A DNA stretch of 55,770 nt from Paenibacillus sp. Root444D2 (GTDB lineage: Bacteria > Bacillota > Bacilli > Paenibacillales > NBRC-103111). Made by a program: the position numbers and the translations under genes. Position 1 is the stretch's first letter, and every line of letters begins with the position of its first letter. Where the stretch lies: positions 1 through 55,770 of the forward strand of contig NZ_LMEO01000026.1 of assembly GCF_001426375.1 (NCBI RefSeq). Direction: 5' to 3'. This document shows positions 1 through 9,995 of the stretch, piece after piece. The notes under the pieces were generated by a model. That model was not told the origin of the DNA, did no database searches, and worked only from the letters and a program-made list of their open reading frames with translations.

Positions 1-66
1 AGCGACGGCCGCTATCTTAATCATAACAAACAAGTGAACGAGAGCACGATGTGCTTCCTTACTTAG
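1..66 (+). CDS. Possible 3' end of a CDS entering from the left edge
   Basis: Reading from base 1 gives 21 codons without a stop, then TAG at 64-66. A strong plus-strand terminator hairpin follows about 80 bp later, which is what one would expect after a gene ending here. The fragment is too short to identify, and an open frame of this length can occur by chance. Confidence 0.3.
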   Translation, partial: SDGRYLNHNKQVNESTMCFLT

Positions 67-148
67 TTCGTGTGCAAAATTACGAAATTCATACAATTTA
101 AGGAAGAATTATTTCATTACAATAATTATTTCATGAATGGCATAACGA

Positions 149-183
149 GAAGACCTCTCAGCAAGTGAGAGGTCTTCTTTTAC
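149..183 (+). terminator. Rho-independent terminator
   Basis: A perfect 12-bp stem (GAAGACCTCTCA / TGAGAGGTCTTC) with a 5-nt loop is followed by TTTAC on the plus strand. It lies between the left-edge fragment and the stop of the minus-strand glucanase gene (200), so it could serve both directions. The U-tract is better on the plus strand. Confidence 0.7.
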
Positions 184-199
184 TTTCGTGTGAGCCTAC

Positions 200-3100
200 T
201 TATTTATTCATTAAATTCGCGTCTTGCAGCAGTCGATGCAGCAGAACCACCGCTTCCGCACGCGTTGCCAGCGCCTGTGGCGCGAGTGACGAATCACTTT
301 GGCCTTGCATCAAGCCACGAGCGACGATATCTTGCATAGCGTCTTTGGCCCATTCGCTTATCCATACACGATCTGCGAATACACGCAACACATCTGCATG
401 TGTTACAACTGGATTCGTATCCGCAAGCTTCAGTGCCCGCTCGATCATAACGGCAATTTCTTCACGCGTAATGGCCCGATCAGGATGGAAATTGCCAGTA
501 TCATCGCCTTCGATAAGTCTATACTCAGCCGCTGTAGAAGTGGCATAAGCAAACCAATCGTGAGCGTTGATGTCGTGGAAAGCAGATGGCTTCGGCTGTG
601 ATACGCTTGCAGCAAGCCCCAGCGCACGCACCAGCATAGCCGCGAACTCTGCTCTAGTCACCTGATCGTCTGGTGCAAAGGAGGAGTCCGATTTTCCGTT
701 TACGATCAGCTTTGAGGCCAGCAATTCGACCTCCGATTCCGCCCAGTGTCCGGTAAGATCAGCAAACGTTTTGTTAAGGAGTACGACAGTATAGATACTA
801 TTCGTCGTGCTTTTGATCGTTACAACTGTTTTACCGTCCACGATGGAGAACAAAGCAGGAACATATTGGAACTCGTCAGTTTCCGGATGATAGACAAGAG
901 CTGTTGCCGATGAGGCGTCTACGGCACCGTCAACGGTCAACGTTCTGGCAACATAGATGTGACCAAAATCATTAAGTACTAGGGTCTTGTCACCAGCGAT
1001 CAATGTAACCTCAAAGCTAACTGGTGAATCCAGCAGTTTCCCGCCGAGCTGGGCAGCCTGCGTTTCGACCTTGCTCCTTTGATCGCCATCCTGCTTCACG
1101 ATACTCACTTTCAGCGTAGCTTTTGAAAGATCTACATCTCTTATGCCTTGCGCAGTAAGCAACTTCCCAATATCGGCAGGAAGTGCAAAGCTTGCATTCA
1201 AATGTTGAATGATAAGTTGCGCATCTGGCATCGCAGTCACGACTTTCACCAATGAGGATGCTGGCAGTTGGAACTCAGCTGCGTTGCCTGTTAATTCGCT
1301 TTGAATGCGGATCACGGGTTGATTGTTTTTGATAAAATCCGCAATCTGCTGATCAGTGATCTGAACGATTGGCACATCCGAGCTATTGCTTGTCGCGCCA
1401 GATGGTCCACTTGTATGATTTTCAGTTGGCATGCTTGGTTCGACTTTCGTGCTCGCAAAACCTTTGCCTGTTTCGTTAACGACAAAACCCGCACCGGCAT
1501 TATTGGCTACATCTTGGATTTTGGCGTTGCGGATAATTACATTATCAAAGCTTGCAGAACCTGCAACGGTATTTGCGACTTCCAAACCTGTTGTACCTGC
1601 ACCATCGATCACATTATTCTTAAATGTAACTTGGTTTACAGGTGATGTTCCTTGGATGGAAATGCCTTGGTACATACTGTCGAGCGCAATGTTATCGCTA
1701 ATTAGGACAGGGCTGGCAATCGGTTTCGTATCGGCATAAACCCAGATTGCGCCAAAATTCAGATTGAGGCCAGCATCCCGGCTTCCTGTTCGAACCAGTG
1801 TGTTGCGCTGAACAAGCGTCGTCCCGTCAAGAGGCGTTACCGGACTGAACCTTGTGGAAACAGTGATTCCCCCGCCGAGACCGATTGTATCTTTGAGCAC
1901 GTTATCTGTCATCTTGTTATCCTTACCACCGAAAACAACCATATTGTTGGACAGCCATGGCAGTTGGACAGTGTCGAAGCGGAACGTATTTTGGTCCGTG
2001 TAATCGCCTGGATAACCTTCGTTCAAAGTCGACCACATGGCTAGACCGTCGTCCCCGGCGTAGCGGACGTTCGTCTCTTCGACCATACTGTTTTTCGTGT
2101 TCGTGCTGAAGTTCATACCGTCCGCCATCAAGTTGCGGATTCGCAGACCGCCGACGTAGAAACCATCTGTATATTGATCCTTGCTGACGCCAAAATCACC
2201 TCTCGGACGCGCAATCCACATTCCCGTTTTCGTATGCTCAATCCAAACGCTCTGGATCGTAGAGCCTGTTCCAAATGCGCCTTCAAACCCATTCGTATGT
2301 GCGTCGTCATTACGGATGTTCAACTCGCCGTCAATAGCCAAGTCATACACGCGAATGTTATTTCCGTTTCCGAAAAATTTAGCTCCTTTCAGATTCGTGT
2401 ACCACATGCCAGCGCCGCGAATGGTTACATCGTTAAGAAGGAACACATGCTGCATCGTTTCCTGACTGACATTCACCCCAGGATCCGATCCGCTGCCATT
2501 GGATAATTCAAAATCTCCCGCAGGGAACCAAACTCCCTTATGCTGTGAGCTTGCTGCTGCCAAAGCATCCTTGAATGCTTGTGAATCGTCCTGACCATCG
2601 TTCGGAACCGCTCCGAAATCCGTGACAGAAACGAATCCGGCTGGCATTGTATAAGCAGTGTCAGGAGCTTGCTCCATTTCAGCAAAATCAATGAAATACG
2701 AAGACGCGGTGCTATTTGCATCCACTTGCAACTTGATCGTCGCTCCCGCATCCACATTGCTGATCCGTGTATGAATTTCGTCAAAGAAGCGGTGTGCGCT
2801 GCCCTGCTTGGGATCATTCGACCAAGGATAGTTGCCATATTCCCAAGCATATTTAGAAGTCAAATCCAGATCTTTAACTTTCGTACCGTTCACATAAAGT
2901 CCTATCTTCGCGTTCATGCCGGTTCCGTCCGCATTGTCAGGAATGGAGTAACGCAGTACGAGTGAGTTGGCTTTATGTGCGGCCTGGAATTGCACAAACT
3001 GACCGACTTGATCCATCTTCACCGCTTGCTTACCTGATGCTTCATTAGCCAACTCATGGTACGTGCGCGATGGACCAACGATCGTGCCGTTCGTTTCTCC

Positions 3101-6100
3101 CTGTTCGGCTTCATAAGTTGTATAGCTTTCAATAGCGCCTCTGTAAGCTTTGTTTACTGCTTGATGAACGATCAAAGAATCAATTGCAACATGGCCGCTA
3201 TCCCCAGCTGCGAATTCGAAGGATACAGAGTTGAATCCTGCGCGAAGCGGAAGATTCACTTGAACGGCTTGCCAGCCGTTTCCTTTGGCAAAAGTCAGTT
3301 GCTGCGTTTGGATGCCATTAACAAGTAAGCTTAACGTTTGATCGGCAGCCGATGTATTCGCGTACTGAATTGTCGCTCCATACGTTTTAGCTTCTTGCGC
3401 GTTCACAGCGACAATCGCTCTTGCACCTGCAGCCACGAAATGATCAGCGTAACTGCTGCCGGAATAACCCGCCAGATTTGAGCCAGACTGAACGCCGCCG
3501 CTAAGGAATGCGTTTTCCAGTTCGTACACGGCATCTCCAAGAACAGGTTCTAAAGACCAAAGCGCTGAATCTTTCGATTGAACAGTTGTTCCTTGCTTAA
3601 CGGCCCCATCTTGAGCAAAAAGACGCTGTCCAGTGATGGAATTGACAAATTGTTGATAGCCCAGTATGTCATTGATATTCCACTGCGCTGAGAGCGAGCT
3701 GGCAACTTGATTGTCCAAAAGAGATTCGAGCATATGTCCGGTCGCGCGATTTTTCAGTGCTTGATGTCCATTCACTTGCTGGATCAGCCATTCGCTGCTT
3801 GCTTGCAATTCATTTTGACTGCCAAGTAAAACTAATCCCGATTGTTCATATACATATTGACCCGATTGTTTATTACCAATACGAACATAGTTGGTATCGT
3901 CAATAACCGGCGTTGTCGTTTTTACATTTCTAGTTTCGGAATTATTTGGAGTCTTAAGCGTACCCGTTGCAGACTCAAAGGTCCATTCCAGCTTTTTTTC
4001 CGAATCTCCTTGCAGGACATAAAGACCTCGTTCTGGATAACCAGCTCCATTCACCGTATTCAGGTATTCATCGTTAAAAGAACCATTATTGCTGCGTATA
4101 CGGAATTTACCTGTTCCAGTAACGTCCTCGATTACCCACTGCGACGCTTGGTTATCGCTGGATGCAGCCGTGTCCTGCATGTAAGCGTACGTATCGTTCA
4201 TTGTCATATAACGACCGGTAGCTGCATTTTTGATGCGCTGAATGCCGCCCGCGGATTCGATGGTCCAATACGCATAGGCGTTGTCTGCATCTGGCGATCC
4301 ATAAAGGATAGCGCCTCTGCTATTTTCGAACAGATACTGGCTGTTATCCGCATTTTTGATACGAACTGGCGCAGTCGGCAGCGCTGCTGATATTTGCACA
4401 GGTTCTACAGCGAATAACGCACTGTCATCGTTTGCTTTGACTTTACTGACTTTGACGCCATTGGTTCCAGCTTCATCATAAATGTAATGCGCGTTGGTCC
4501 ATCCGCTTTTCAACATCACATATCCAGGTGTATTGGAGTCTAGAAGCACCCAGTTCGCGCTGGCCCAAGCAGCATAAATCGTTTCGTACAAAAGCAGGTT
4601 CTCAGGCGGATTGTCCTTTTCAATGTCAGGTACGACATTTTCCAAAGCAAGGCCGTAACCGCTCTTCGCATTCTTGAGATAAACTTGCGTCGAGTTATTT
4701 TGGGAGACACTGATGACCCAAACAGAAGAAAGATCAGATGACGGGAGATCTCCGTATTTCATGTTATGATCGGCGTCTTCGTAAAGGTATTGGCCTGTTT
4801 GTTTGTTCTTAAAACGCGCCGTCATCGGCAGTGTGCTGTCCGATACCGGAACAAACCTCCAGTTTTTGCTTCCCCATGTAGCAGGAATTTCACTGTATTC
4901 CGCGTATTTATTCAGATTTTGCACATTGATGAACTTCTGTTGATTAGGTTGCTGATTCGGATCATTTACACTATGGATTTGCTTCGTATCTCCGGTAGTT
5001 TCAATAACCCAAATCGCGCTGGTCCACGAATCTTCGACAGTTGTCACCTTCAAGTGTCCGTCCACAGGATTTTGAATATTGATGTAATGGCCTGTGGCGC
5101 GGTTTTTGATCCGTTTGCGACCAGCGAACTTCTCAATTAGCCATTGCCCGCGTTGATTGTCCGATTTCACATTGCCATATTTCACATTGCTATCGGTATC
5201 TTCATACAAGGCCAAAGAGGTCCATGTATTCACGATTTGCACGTACTGATTCACGCCTGCTACCACCGATGGATCTTCAAAAAGCCATTGAACCTCGTCC
5301 GTATTCGGATTTGCCACGCTGGATTGGGCAAAACCAAGACCATTCGTTACATGGATATAAGTCCCCGCATATACGGCGCTTTGCACCGTTACATAATCGT
5401 CGTACATCAATGAATTGCTGATCTGCCACTGATCGTCTCCAGAGCCATTCGGCTGGTGCAGGCTTTGCAGCGGATCACCGGGTTGTAAAATATTTTCCAT
5501 ACTGATATAGTTGCCGGTGTCGAGATTGCGAATTCGTTTCTTGCCGTTATAATCTTCAACAATCCACTGATACACATTCCCTGTCACGGTTCCAGATGGA
5601 ATCGGCCCATATTTCACCGTGTCTTGATCCTCATACAAATATTTGTCACTCACCTGCTGAGAAGTGAAATTGGCGATACGGACAGGCTTTACATCTGCCG
5701 CTATCTCGATTTTCCACTGAGCATTATCTCGCGTGGGTATCGACCAATTGTTGGAACGGGCGAACGTATCATCGAATTGGCTGTTCAGCACATAGGTCTG
5801 GCTTCCGGCTTCAATATCATCAGTATCTCCTGGAAGCCGGTCGGTTCCTTTTGCGAATACGTTTGTAAAGGTTACCAATCCATCGGCTATACCTACTGCC
5901 ATGGTCCATTCATTTTTAGTTGTACCGGTAAACGGAAGACTTTTTATTTTATCCCAAAATGTACCTTGTGTAATGTAGTGACCTGTGGCCCGGTTCTTTA
6001 AACGTACTGTTGTTGACCCGTCGCCATTAGATGCCACTTGTTCAATGAACCAGTGTGAGTTCGTATCGTCCATGGGCACTTTGCCGAATTCGATAAGACC

Positions 6101-6721
6101 GTCTTTATCCTCGTACAAGTATTGTCCTGCGCGATACTGATTGACGATTCGAACAGGACTCTCATCGCTGGCAGTCTCTAATTGCCACTGTGGACTTTCC
6201 CAGGTAGCCCCGATATCGGAGCTCACTTGACCGTAGCCAAGCTGGTCTTCCTCGTGGATGAACAGGTTTTGTGTTAGATCCTTCACGCTGCGAATCGTCA
6301 CATAGCCAGCCCGGCTAGCATCCTGAATGAGCCATTGGTCATTAGCTGAACTGCTGCCTATTGCATCGCCAGTCAAAGCATCAGATCGCTTGGTCACATG
6401 GTTAACGGTGATGTAATGATCCGTCTGCATGTTCTTGATTCGTTTAAAACCAGTGCCATCTGGTGCATCTTCCAGCAGCCATTTCGCTGATTGATCCGCT
6501 GCGCTCGTATAACCGTAGCGGACAACACCAGACGAATCTTCGTATAGATAATTGCCCTTCCACTTGTTTTTGATCCGAACGACCGAACCGCCAGCAGTGT
6601 TTGACGAGTCTGTAACACTTGGTCCGCTTGACGGAAGATTCGCATAGGCCATCGTTTGAAACGGCAGTACTAACAGAATGGCCAGCAGAATCATCAAATT
6701 TCGTCTAAATAAACGTATCAC
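200..6721 (-). CDS. GH87 alpha-1,3-glucanase (mycodextranase type), S-layer anchored
   Basis: Secreted enzyme expected to cut alpha-1,3-glucan of fungal walls or biofilm. Residues below count from an upstream TTG at 6766. A signal peptide ends near MAYA. Seven repeats of about 145 residues carry a YLYED...KYG signature (near 74, 217, 379, 521, 663, 812, 973) and look like beta-trefoil carbohydrate-binding units. Two CBM6/35-like jelly-rolls follow (about 1080-1195 and 1215-1365), then a beta-helix catalytic domain (about 1376-1780). In it ADGMNF and AGDDGL place Asp1549, 1572 and 1573 with the same 23+1 spacing as the catalytic Asp triad of Paenibacillus GH87 enzymes. The C-terminus has three SLH domains (TRAEFA, TREEIA, TRAEAV). 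The GTG start at 6721 is preferred: GGGAGGA lies 9 nt upstream, and the TTG at 6766 sits inside the predicted -10 box. Confidence 0.9.
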   Translation of the reverse strand: MIRLFRRNLMILLAILLVLPFQTMAYANLPSSGPSVTDSSNTAGGSVVRIKNKWKGNYLYEDSSGVVRYGYTSAADQSAKWLLEDAPDGTGFKRIKNMQTDHYITVNHVTKRSDALTGDAIGSSSANDQWLIQDASRAGYVTIRSVKDLTQNLFIHEEDQLGYGQVSSDIGATWESPQWQLETASDESPVRIVNQYRAGQYLYEDKDGLIEFGKVPMDDTNSHWFIEQVASNGDGSTTVRLKNRATGHYITQGTFWDKIKSLPFTGTTKNEWTMAVGIADGLVTFTNVFAKGTDRLPGDTDDIEAGSQTYVLNSQFDDTFARSNNWSIPTRDNAQWKIEIAADVKPVRIANFTSQQVSDKYLYEDQDTVKYGPIPSGTVTGNVYQWIVEDYNGKKRIRNLDTGNYISMENILQPGDPLQSLHQPNGSGDDQWQISNSLMYDDYVTVQSAVYAGTYIHVTNGLGFAQSSVANPNTDEVQWLFEDPSVVAGVNQYVQIVNTWTSLALYEDTDSNVKYGNVKSDNQRGQWLIEKFAGRKRIKNRATGHYINIQNPVDGHLKVTTVEDSWTSAIWVIETTGDTKQIHSVNDPNQQPNQQKFINVQNLNKYAEYSEIPATWGSKNWRFVPVSDSTLPMTARFKNKQTGQYLYEDADHNMKYGDLPSSDLSSVWVISVSQNNSTQVYLKNAKSGYGLALENVVPDIEKDNPPENLLLYETIYAAWASANWVLLDSNTPGYVMLKSGWTNAHYIYDEAGTNGVKVSKVKANDDSALFAVEPVQISAALPTAPVRIKNADNSQYLFENSRGAILYGSPDADNAYAYWTIESAGGIQRIKNAATGRYMTMNDTYAYMQDTAASSDNQASQWVIEDVTGTGKFRIRSNNGSFNDEYLNTVNGAGYPERGLYVLQGDSEKKLEWTFESATGTLKTPNNSETRNVKTTTPVIDDTNYVRIGNKQSGQYVYEQSGLVLLGSQNELQASSEWLIQQVNGHQALKNRATGHMLESLLDNQVASSLSAQWNINDILGYQQFVNSITGQRLFAQDGAVKQGTTVQSKDSALWSLEPVLGDAVYELENAFLSGGVQSGSNLAGYSGSSYADHFVAAGARAIVAVNAQEAKTYGATIQYANTSAADQTLSLLVNGIQTQQLTFAKGNGWQAVQVNLPLRAGFNSVSFEFAAGDSGHVAIDSLIVHQAVNKAYRGAIESYTTYEAEQGETNGTIVGPSRTYHELANEASGKQAVKMDQVGQFVQFQAAHKANSLVLRYSIPDNADGTGMNAKIGLYVNGTKVKDLDLTSKYAWEYGNYPWSNDPKQGSAHRFFDEIHTRISNVDAGATIKLQVDANSTASSYFIDFAEMEQAPDTAYTMPAGFVSVTDFGAVPNDGQDDSQAFKDALAAASSQHKGVWFPAGDFELSNGSGSDPGVNVSQETMQHVFLLNDVTIRGAGMWYTNLKGAKFFGNGNNIRVYDLAIDGELNIRNDDAHTNGFEGAFGTGSTIQSVWIEHTKTGMWIARPRGDFGVSKDQYTDGFYVGGLRIRNLMADGMNFSTNTKNSMVEETNVRYAGDDGLAMWSTLNEGYPGDYTDQNTFRFDTVQLPWLSNNMVVFGGKDNKMTDNVLKDTIGLGGGITVSTRFSPVTPLDGTTLVQRNTLVRTGSRDAGLNLNFGAIWVYADTKPIASPVLISDNIALDSMYQGISIQGTSPVNQVTFKNNVIDGAGTTGLEVANTVAGSASFDNVIIRNAKIQDVANNAGAGFVVNETGKGFASTKVEPSMPTENHTSGPSGATSNSSDVPIVQITDQQIADFIKNNQPVIRIQSELTGNAAEFQLPASSLVKVVTAMPDAQLIIQHLNASFALPADIGKLLTAQGIRDVDLSKATLKVSIVKQDGDQRSKVETQAAQLGGKLLDSPVSFEVTLIAGDKTLVLNDFGHIYVARTLTVDGAVDASSATALVYHPETDEFQYVPALFSIVDGKTVVTIKSTTNSIYTVVLLNKTFADLTGHWAESEVELLASKLIVNGKSDSSFAPDDQVTRAEFAAMLVRALGLAASVSQPKPSAFHDINAHDWFAYATSTAAEYRLIEGDDTGNFHPDRAITREEIAVMIERALKLADTNPVVTHADVLRVFADRVWISEWAKDAMQDIVARGLMQGQSDSSLAPQALATRAEAVVLLHRLLQDANLMNK

Positions 6722-6765
6722 CCTTGACATTCCTCCCATTGAAATAGAAATAGCTTCCTCTTCCA

Positions 6766-6794
6766 AGTATATGAATGCGCTTTCATACGAACAA
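6766..6794 (-). promoter_or_regulatory. SigA promoter with overlapping CcpA (cre) operator of the glucanase gene
   Basis: On the minus strand TTGTTC (6794-6789) and TATACT (6771-6766) are separated by exactly 17 bp. The spacer holds ATGAAAGCGCATTCAT (6786-6771), a full match to the cre consensus WTGNNARCGNWWWCAW. A cre box between -35 and -10 normally gives carbon catabolite repression by CcpA. The predicted transcript start near 6759 leaves a short leader before the Shine-Dalgarno at 6737-6731. Confidence 0.75.
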
Positions 6795-6836
6795 TGTGTA
6801 ATATTATGGTAATCATGTCCAAATTTACTTACCTAC

Positions 6837-6880
6837 TAAAAAGCATCCGTTTCTCATCAATATTTAATGAGAGCGGATGC
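6837..6880 (-). terminator. Rho-independent terminator
   Basis: Imperfect inverted repeat GCATCCG..TCTCAT / ATGAGA..CGGATGC, followed on the minus strand by TTTTTAG. It would end transcription coming from the 7610-7041 gene before the glucanase promoter. Confidence 0.65.
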
Positions 6881-7040
6881 ATAAGTAATCTTCCTATTTT
6901 CAATTGCTGAAGCAAAAGCAATATTTTTCAAAACTCTATTTTGACTTCCGACAACTACCCCTTTCCACGTCAAACTCAAAAAAAAAATTGAAATGACCCA
7001 CTCTCCCCATGTGTGGCATTTTGATAGTAAACATTAACAT

Positions 7041-7610
7041 TCATAACGTGCTAAGCCGTAGCTCATAAAAATACTGCACAATTGGATGCTTTAACTTCAT
7101 CTTCTCGGTCATGTTTAAAATTCGCTTTTTTCCAACTCTTCTGTCCACCAAAGCTAAAATATTCAATAAGATATCATTGCTCTCTAGGCTTTCCTCTATA
7201 GAAGTAGATAAAAACTTATTTGCTACAACAATAAAATTGGATTTACTTAATGCTGACTGTTCTGATAAAAGCTCCTTTGCATATTCTGATATTTTTCTAT
7301 TTCTTGCAATTACTTTGAGACGATCCTCCGGAACTATCCCCTTGGTATCTTTTCTGACAGCTTCAATTTCTTCATTGTTGATAGGAATTTGGATATTTGG
7401 ATCATTCTTTATTTCCAGCTCCGTATGATACCATCTGATTAAGGTAGTTATATCACTCATATTGAGTACGTTCTTTTTATCTACTGCAATATAACAAAGT
7501 CCTGCTTTATCAGGTAAATAACGGTAGCTGGTTGCGCGGTATTCGAACCTTCCATATAGCGCAGGACAGAGAAAGCTCTCCAGAAGTTGCTTCAATTTGC
7601 TCCAGGCCAT
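7041..7610 (-). CDS. Conserved hypothetical protein (SF0329-like)
   Basis: 189 residues, no signal peptide or membrane segment. The N-terminus MAWSKLKQLLESFLCPAL and the following aromatic-rich stretch (TSYRYLPDKAG) resemble the family that databases call SF0329, whose function I do not know. The middle is charged and helical, and the last 50 residues (LVDRRVGKKRIL, MKLKHPIVQYFYELRL) look like a compact helical tail. It is followed by a terminator and preceded by a short ORF 32 bp upstream on the same strand, so the two may be co-transcribed. The family call is from memory. Confidence 0.6.
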   Translation of the reverse strand: MAWSKLKQLLESFLCPALYGRFEYRATSYRYLPDKAGLCYIAVDKKNVLNMSDITTLIRWYHTELEIKNDPNIQIPINNEEIEAVRKDTKGIVPEDRLKVIARNRKISEYAKELLSEQSALSKSNFIVVANKFLSTSIEESLESNDILLNILALVDRRVGKKRILNMTEKMKLKHPIVQYFYELRLSTL

Positions 7611-7642
7611 GTAATCCTCCTATTTAACAAGTGAACTTGCAT

Positions 7643-7864
7643 CTAACACCTTGAATCCAACACTTCGATCATATTGAACCACACCCACATACCCTTTTCA
7701 TTTTTTTCTAGAAGATTTGTTCCGTTAAAAGCTTCTAATAAATCATAACCTGTTGGTAAAGAAATTACAGCTACTCCGTTCATATCAACAAGTTTAAAAT
7801 TCATAAAAAAGCTTTCCCGAGGTACAAATGAGCAATGAAACAGCGATGGATCGAGGTTTCCCAT
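7643..7864 (-). CDS. Small hypothetical protein or gene remnant
   Basis: 73 codons with a plausible amino acid composition, including FKLVDMNGVAVISLPTGYDLL and a tryptophan pair (WVWF). No good ribosome binding site precedes the ATG at 7864; an internal ATG at MNFKLVD is an alternative. It sits between a LysR gene and the SF0329-like gene on the same strand. It may be the 3' part of a decayed gene. Function unknown. Confidence 0.4.
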   Translation of the reverse strand: MGNLDPSLFHCSFVPRESFFMNFKLVDMNGVAVISLPTGYDLLEAFNGTNLLEKNEKGMWVWFNMIEVLDSRC

Positions 7865-7902
7865 CGCTAACGTACTCGTCGTCTTATGAGTTCAGCCGAT
7901 TC

Positions 7903-8817
7903 TTACTGGTTGAACTTTACATTTTTATGCATACATTGCATTTCTATTATGATTTCTAAAAACTGATTGACTTCCTCGGAAGGATGTAAGGGATATAGCA
8001 AACCATATGGAATTGCGAAATCTAGGTCACTGGGGATAGTCACTAAGGACGGATGAATATCTGTCCACGCCTCCAAAGTTAGCATGACAGTATTACTTTC
8101 CTCGCAGCGATTGAACACATCAAGTTCATAGAGGCGCGGAACATCTTTAATTCGTATTTGAGGATGATTCCTTATCAAGAAATCACGGATGTCATTAATG
8201 ACTGCACTTTTTCCGCCATTCACCACCACCAATCTTTCCCCATACAAATCTTTGACAGTTAGTGTTTTCTTAGAAGCCAGCCGATGGTTTCGAGATACAG
8301 CAAAGCAAAAACGGTAACTTCCCAATTCGAGCACACGAAAGTAATCCTTCCAGTTATCTGTAAGGAATGGCCCTACAATGAAATCGAACTGTCTGCCTAT
8401 AGTACGGTAAGTGGTTGGGAGTGTATGAGCGTCATCTTCGAAATAAACGATGTTTATTTTGAAATTCGGGTATTGGTCGCTGATTCCATTCCACAAATCA
8501 ATCAAAACCTTACAGGGGTTAAGTATAGAAGTGCCCACCCGAATAATAAGCCGATTTGCCTGTGCTGCCTGACGCATGCGAATAAGAGCTTCTTGAAAAT
8601 ACTGCAGCATAAATGCCGCATCCTTGTTAAAGGCTGTTCCTGCCTCTGTGAGCCTGACACCATGGTTGGTTCGAATAAAAAGAGGAACTCCTGCTTGCTT
8701 TTCCAACAAATTCATTTGCTTCATCACAGCAGTTGAAGAAATAAATAACTTTTCGGCTGCCTTGGAAAAGCTTCCGGACTCCGCCACCTGAATAAACGTC
8801 TTCAGTTGTTCATTCAT
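7903..8817 (-). CDS. LysR-family transcriptional regulator
   Basis: 304 residues, the usual LysR length. The N-terminal winged helix-turn-helix covers about residues 1-60 (FIQVAESGSFSKAAEKL, then STAVMKQMNLLEKQAGVPLF). It is followed by a linker helix and a substrate-binding-like effector domain from about 90 to 290. It is divergent from the SDR gene at 8980, and the shared 162-bp gap contains a perfect 21-bp palindrome near the LysR start. By family precedent it probably controls the SDR gene and itself; the inducer cannot be read from the sequence. Confidence 0.9.
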   Translation of the reverse strand: MNEQLKTFIQVAESGSFSKAAEKLFISSTAVMKQMNLLEKQAGVPLFIRTNHGVRLTEAGTAFNKDAAFMLQYFQEALIRMRQAAQANRLIIRVGTSILNPCKVLIDLWNGISDQYPNFKINIVYFEDDAHTLPTTYRTIGRQFDFIVGPFLTDNWKDYFRVLELGSYRFCFAVSRNHRLASKKTLTVKDLYGERLVVVNGGKSAVINDIRDFLIRNHPQIRIKDVPRLYELDVFNRCEESNTVMLTLEAWTDIHPSLVTIPSDLDFAIPYGLLYPLHPSEEVNQFLEIIIEMQCMHKNVKFNQ

Positions 8818-8837
8818 TCGAAAAGGCCCCCTCTTTT

Positions 8838-8858
8838 GTATAAACCAGTAGTTTATAC
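8838..8858. promoter_or_regulatory. Palindromic operator candidate between LysR and SDR genes
   Basis: GTATAAAC-CAGTA-GTTTATAC is a perfect inverted repeat of 8-bp arms around a 5-bp spacer. It lies 20 bp upstream of the LysR start codon and about 120 bp upstream of the SDR start. LysR sites are typically T-N11-A palindromes, which this contains, so it is the obvious autoregulatory or recognition site. Confidence 0.65.
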
Positions 8859-8979
8859 CATGCTAACCTATTTGAAATTCCGTATCAAGTACTCAAGCTG
8901 TAACATTAGAGAGGAACGGAAGAGAACGAAAGGAGCTTCAGCAATGCAACACAATAGGAAACTATAGGAGGAGAATACC

Positions 8980-9819
8980 ATGGATAATAAAGTCTGGTTC
9001 ATTACAGGAGCCTCTCGCGGTTTTGGGCGCATTTGGGCCGAAGCCGCACTATCTCGCGGGGATAAGGTTGCCGCGACCGCCCGTACACAAGAAAGCATCG
9101 CTGATCTTAAGGATCGTTTCGGAGACGCTGTTCTCCCCATGGCACTCGATGTAACGAATACCAATCAGGTACAGCATGTCGTTCGTCAAGCTCATGCGCA
9201 TTTTGGCAGGTTGGACGTCGTCCTCAACAATGCCGGTTACACTCTGGTCGGTACGGCAGAGGAGGCAGACGAAATTGACGTCCGTGATTTGTTTGACACA
9301 AATTACTTTGGTACGCTTCGGGTCATCCAAGCTGCCTTGCCTCTGCTTCGACAACAGGGCAAAGGGCACATCCTCGGAGTCTCAAGTGCCATGGGTATTG
9401 TGGCGGCGCCGCTCATCGGCTTCTATTGCGCTTCCAAATGGGCGGTCGAAGCACTCCACGATAGCCTGGCGCAAGAGGTTAATGGCTTCGGCATTAAGGT
9501 CACGTTGCTCGAGCCTGGCGCCTTTGCAACCGATTTTGGAAGTCCCTTGTCTATGAAGACGGCACAGGGATTGGATGCCTATGCCGATCTTCGTAATCGG
9601 GTGTTCGGTCGTTTATCGACCGCAGAACGCGGCGATCCGCAAGCGACAGCCGAAGCTATTCTCCAGATCGTAGATGCGCAGGATCCGCCGATGCGGTTTG
9701 CAGTCGGGGCAGGGGTCTTACCTATGGTGCGCGGAGCCTATGCCGATCGTTTAGCCGCTTGGGAGGCGTGGGAGGCTGTTTCAAACGCAGCGCAAAGCAA
9801 GCCGATAAGCGACCATTAG
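8980..9819 (+). CDS. Short-chain dehydrogenase/reductase (SDR)
   Basis: 279 residues, classical SDR. Visible motifs are the Rossmann nucleotide loop TGASRGFG (about 9-16), the structural NNAG (about 83-86), the catalytic Ser in GVSSAMG and the YxxxK pair in FYCASKWA (about 150-154). The ATG follows GGAGGAGAATACC. The fold and motifs fix it as an NAD(P)-dependent oxidoreductase; the substrate is unknown. It is monocistronic, divergent from a LysR regulator, and ends at a good terminator at 9846-9886. Confidence 0.9.
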   Translation: MDNKVWFITGASRGFGRIWAEAALSRGDKVAATARTQESIADLKDRFGDAVLPMALDVTNTNQVQHVVRQAHAHFGRLDVVLNNAGYTLVGTAEEADEIDVRDLFDTNYFGTLRVIQAALPLLRQQGKGHILGVSSAMGIVAAPLIGFYCASKWAVEALHDSLAQEVNGFGIKVTLLEPGAFATDFGSPLSMKTAQGLDAYADLRNRVFGRLSTAERGDPQATAEAILQIVDAQDPPMRFAVGAGVLPMVRGAYADRLAAWEAWEAVSNAAQSKPISDH

Positions 9820-9845
9820 ACTTCGAATTAGCAGAAGGTGAAGAA

Positions 9846-9886
9846 ACAGGAGAGCAGCTGACGGGGCAATCTGCTCCCTGTTTTAT
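9846..9886 (+). terminator. Terminator of the SDR gene
   Basis: ACAGGAGAGCAG pairs with CTGCTCCCTGT across a 13-nt loop and is followed by TTTTATTG, 27 bp after the SDR stop. A C9 homopolymer lies a little further on, at about 9903-9911. Confidence 0.75.
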
Positions 9887-9995
9887 TGATTGCTTCCATA
9901 CGCCCCCCCCCAATCACCCGTTGGTGTCTTGATGATAGACGATGTAAACTTTTCAACACTGAGGCCTTTTACGATCGATATGCGTATTACGCAAA

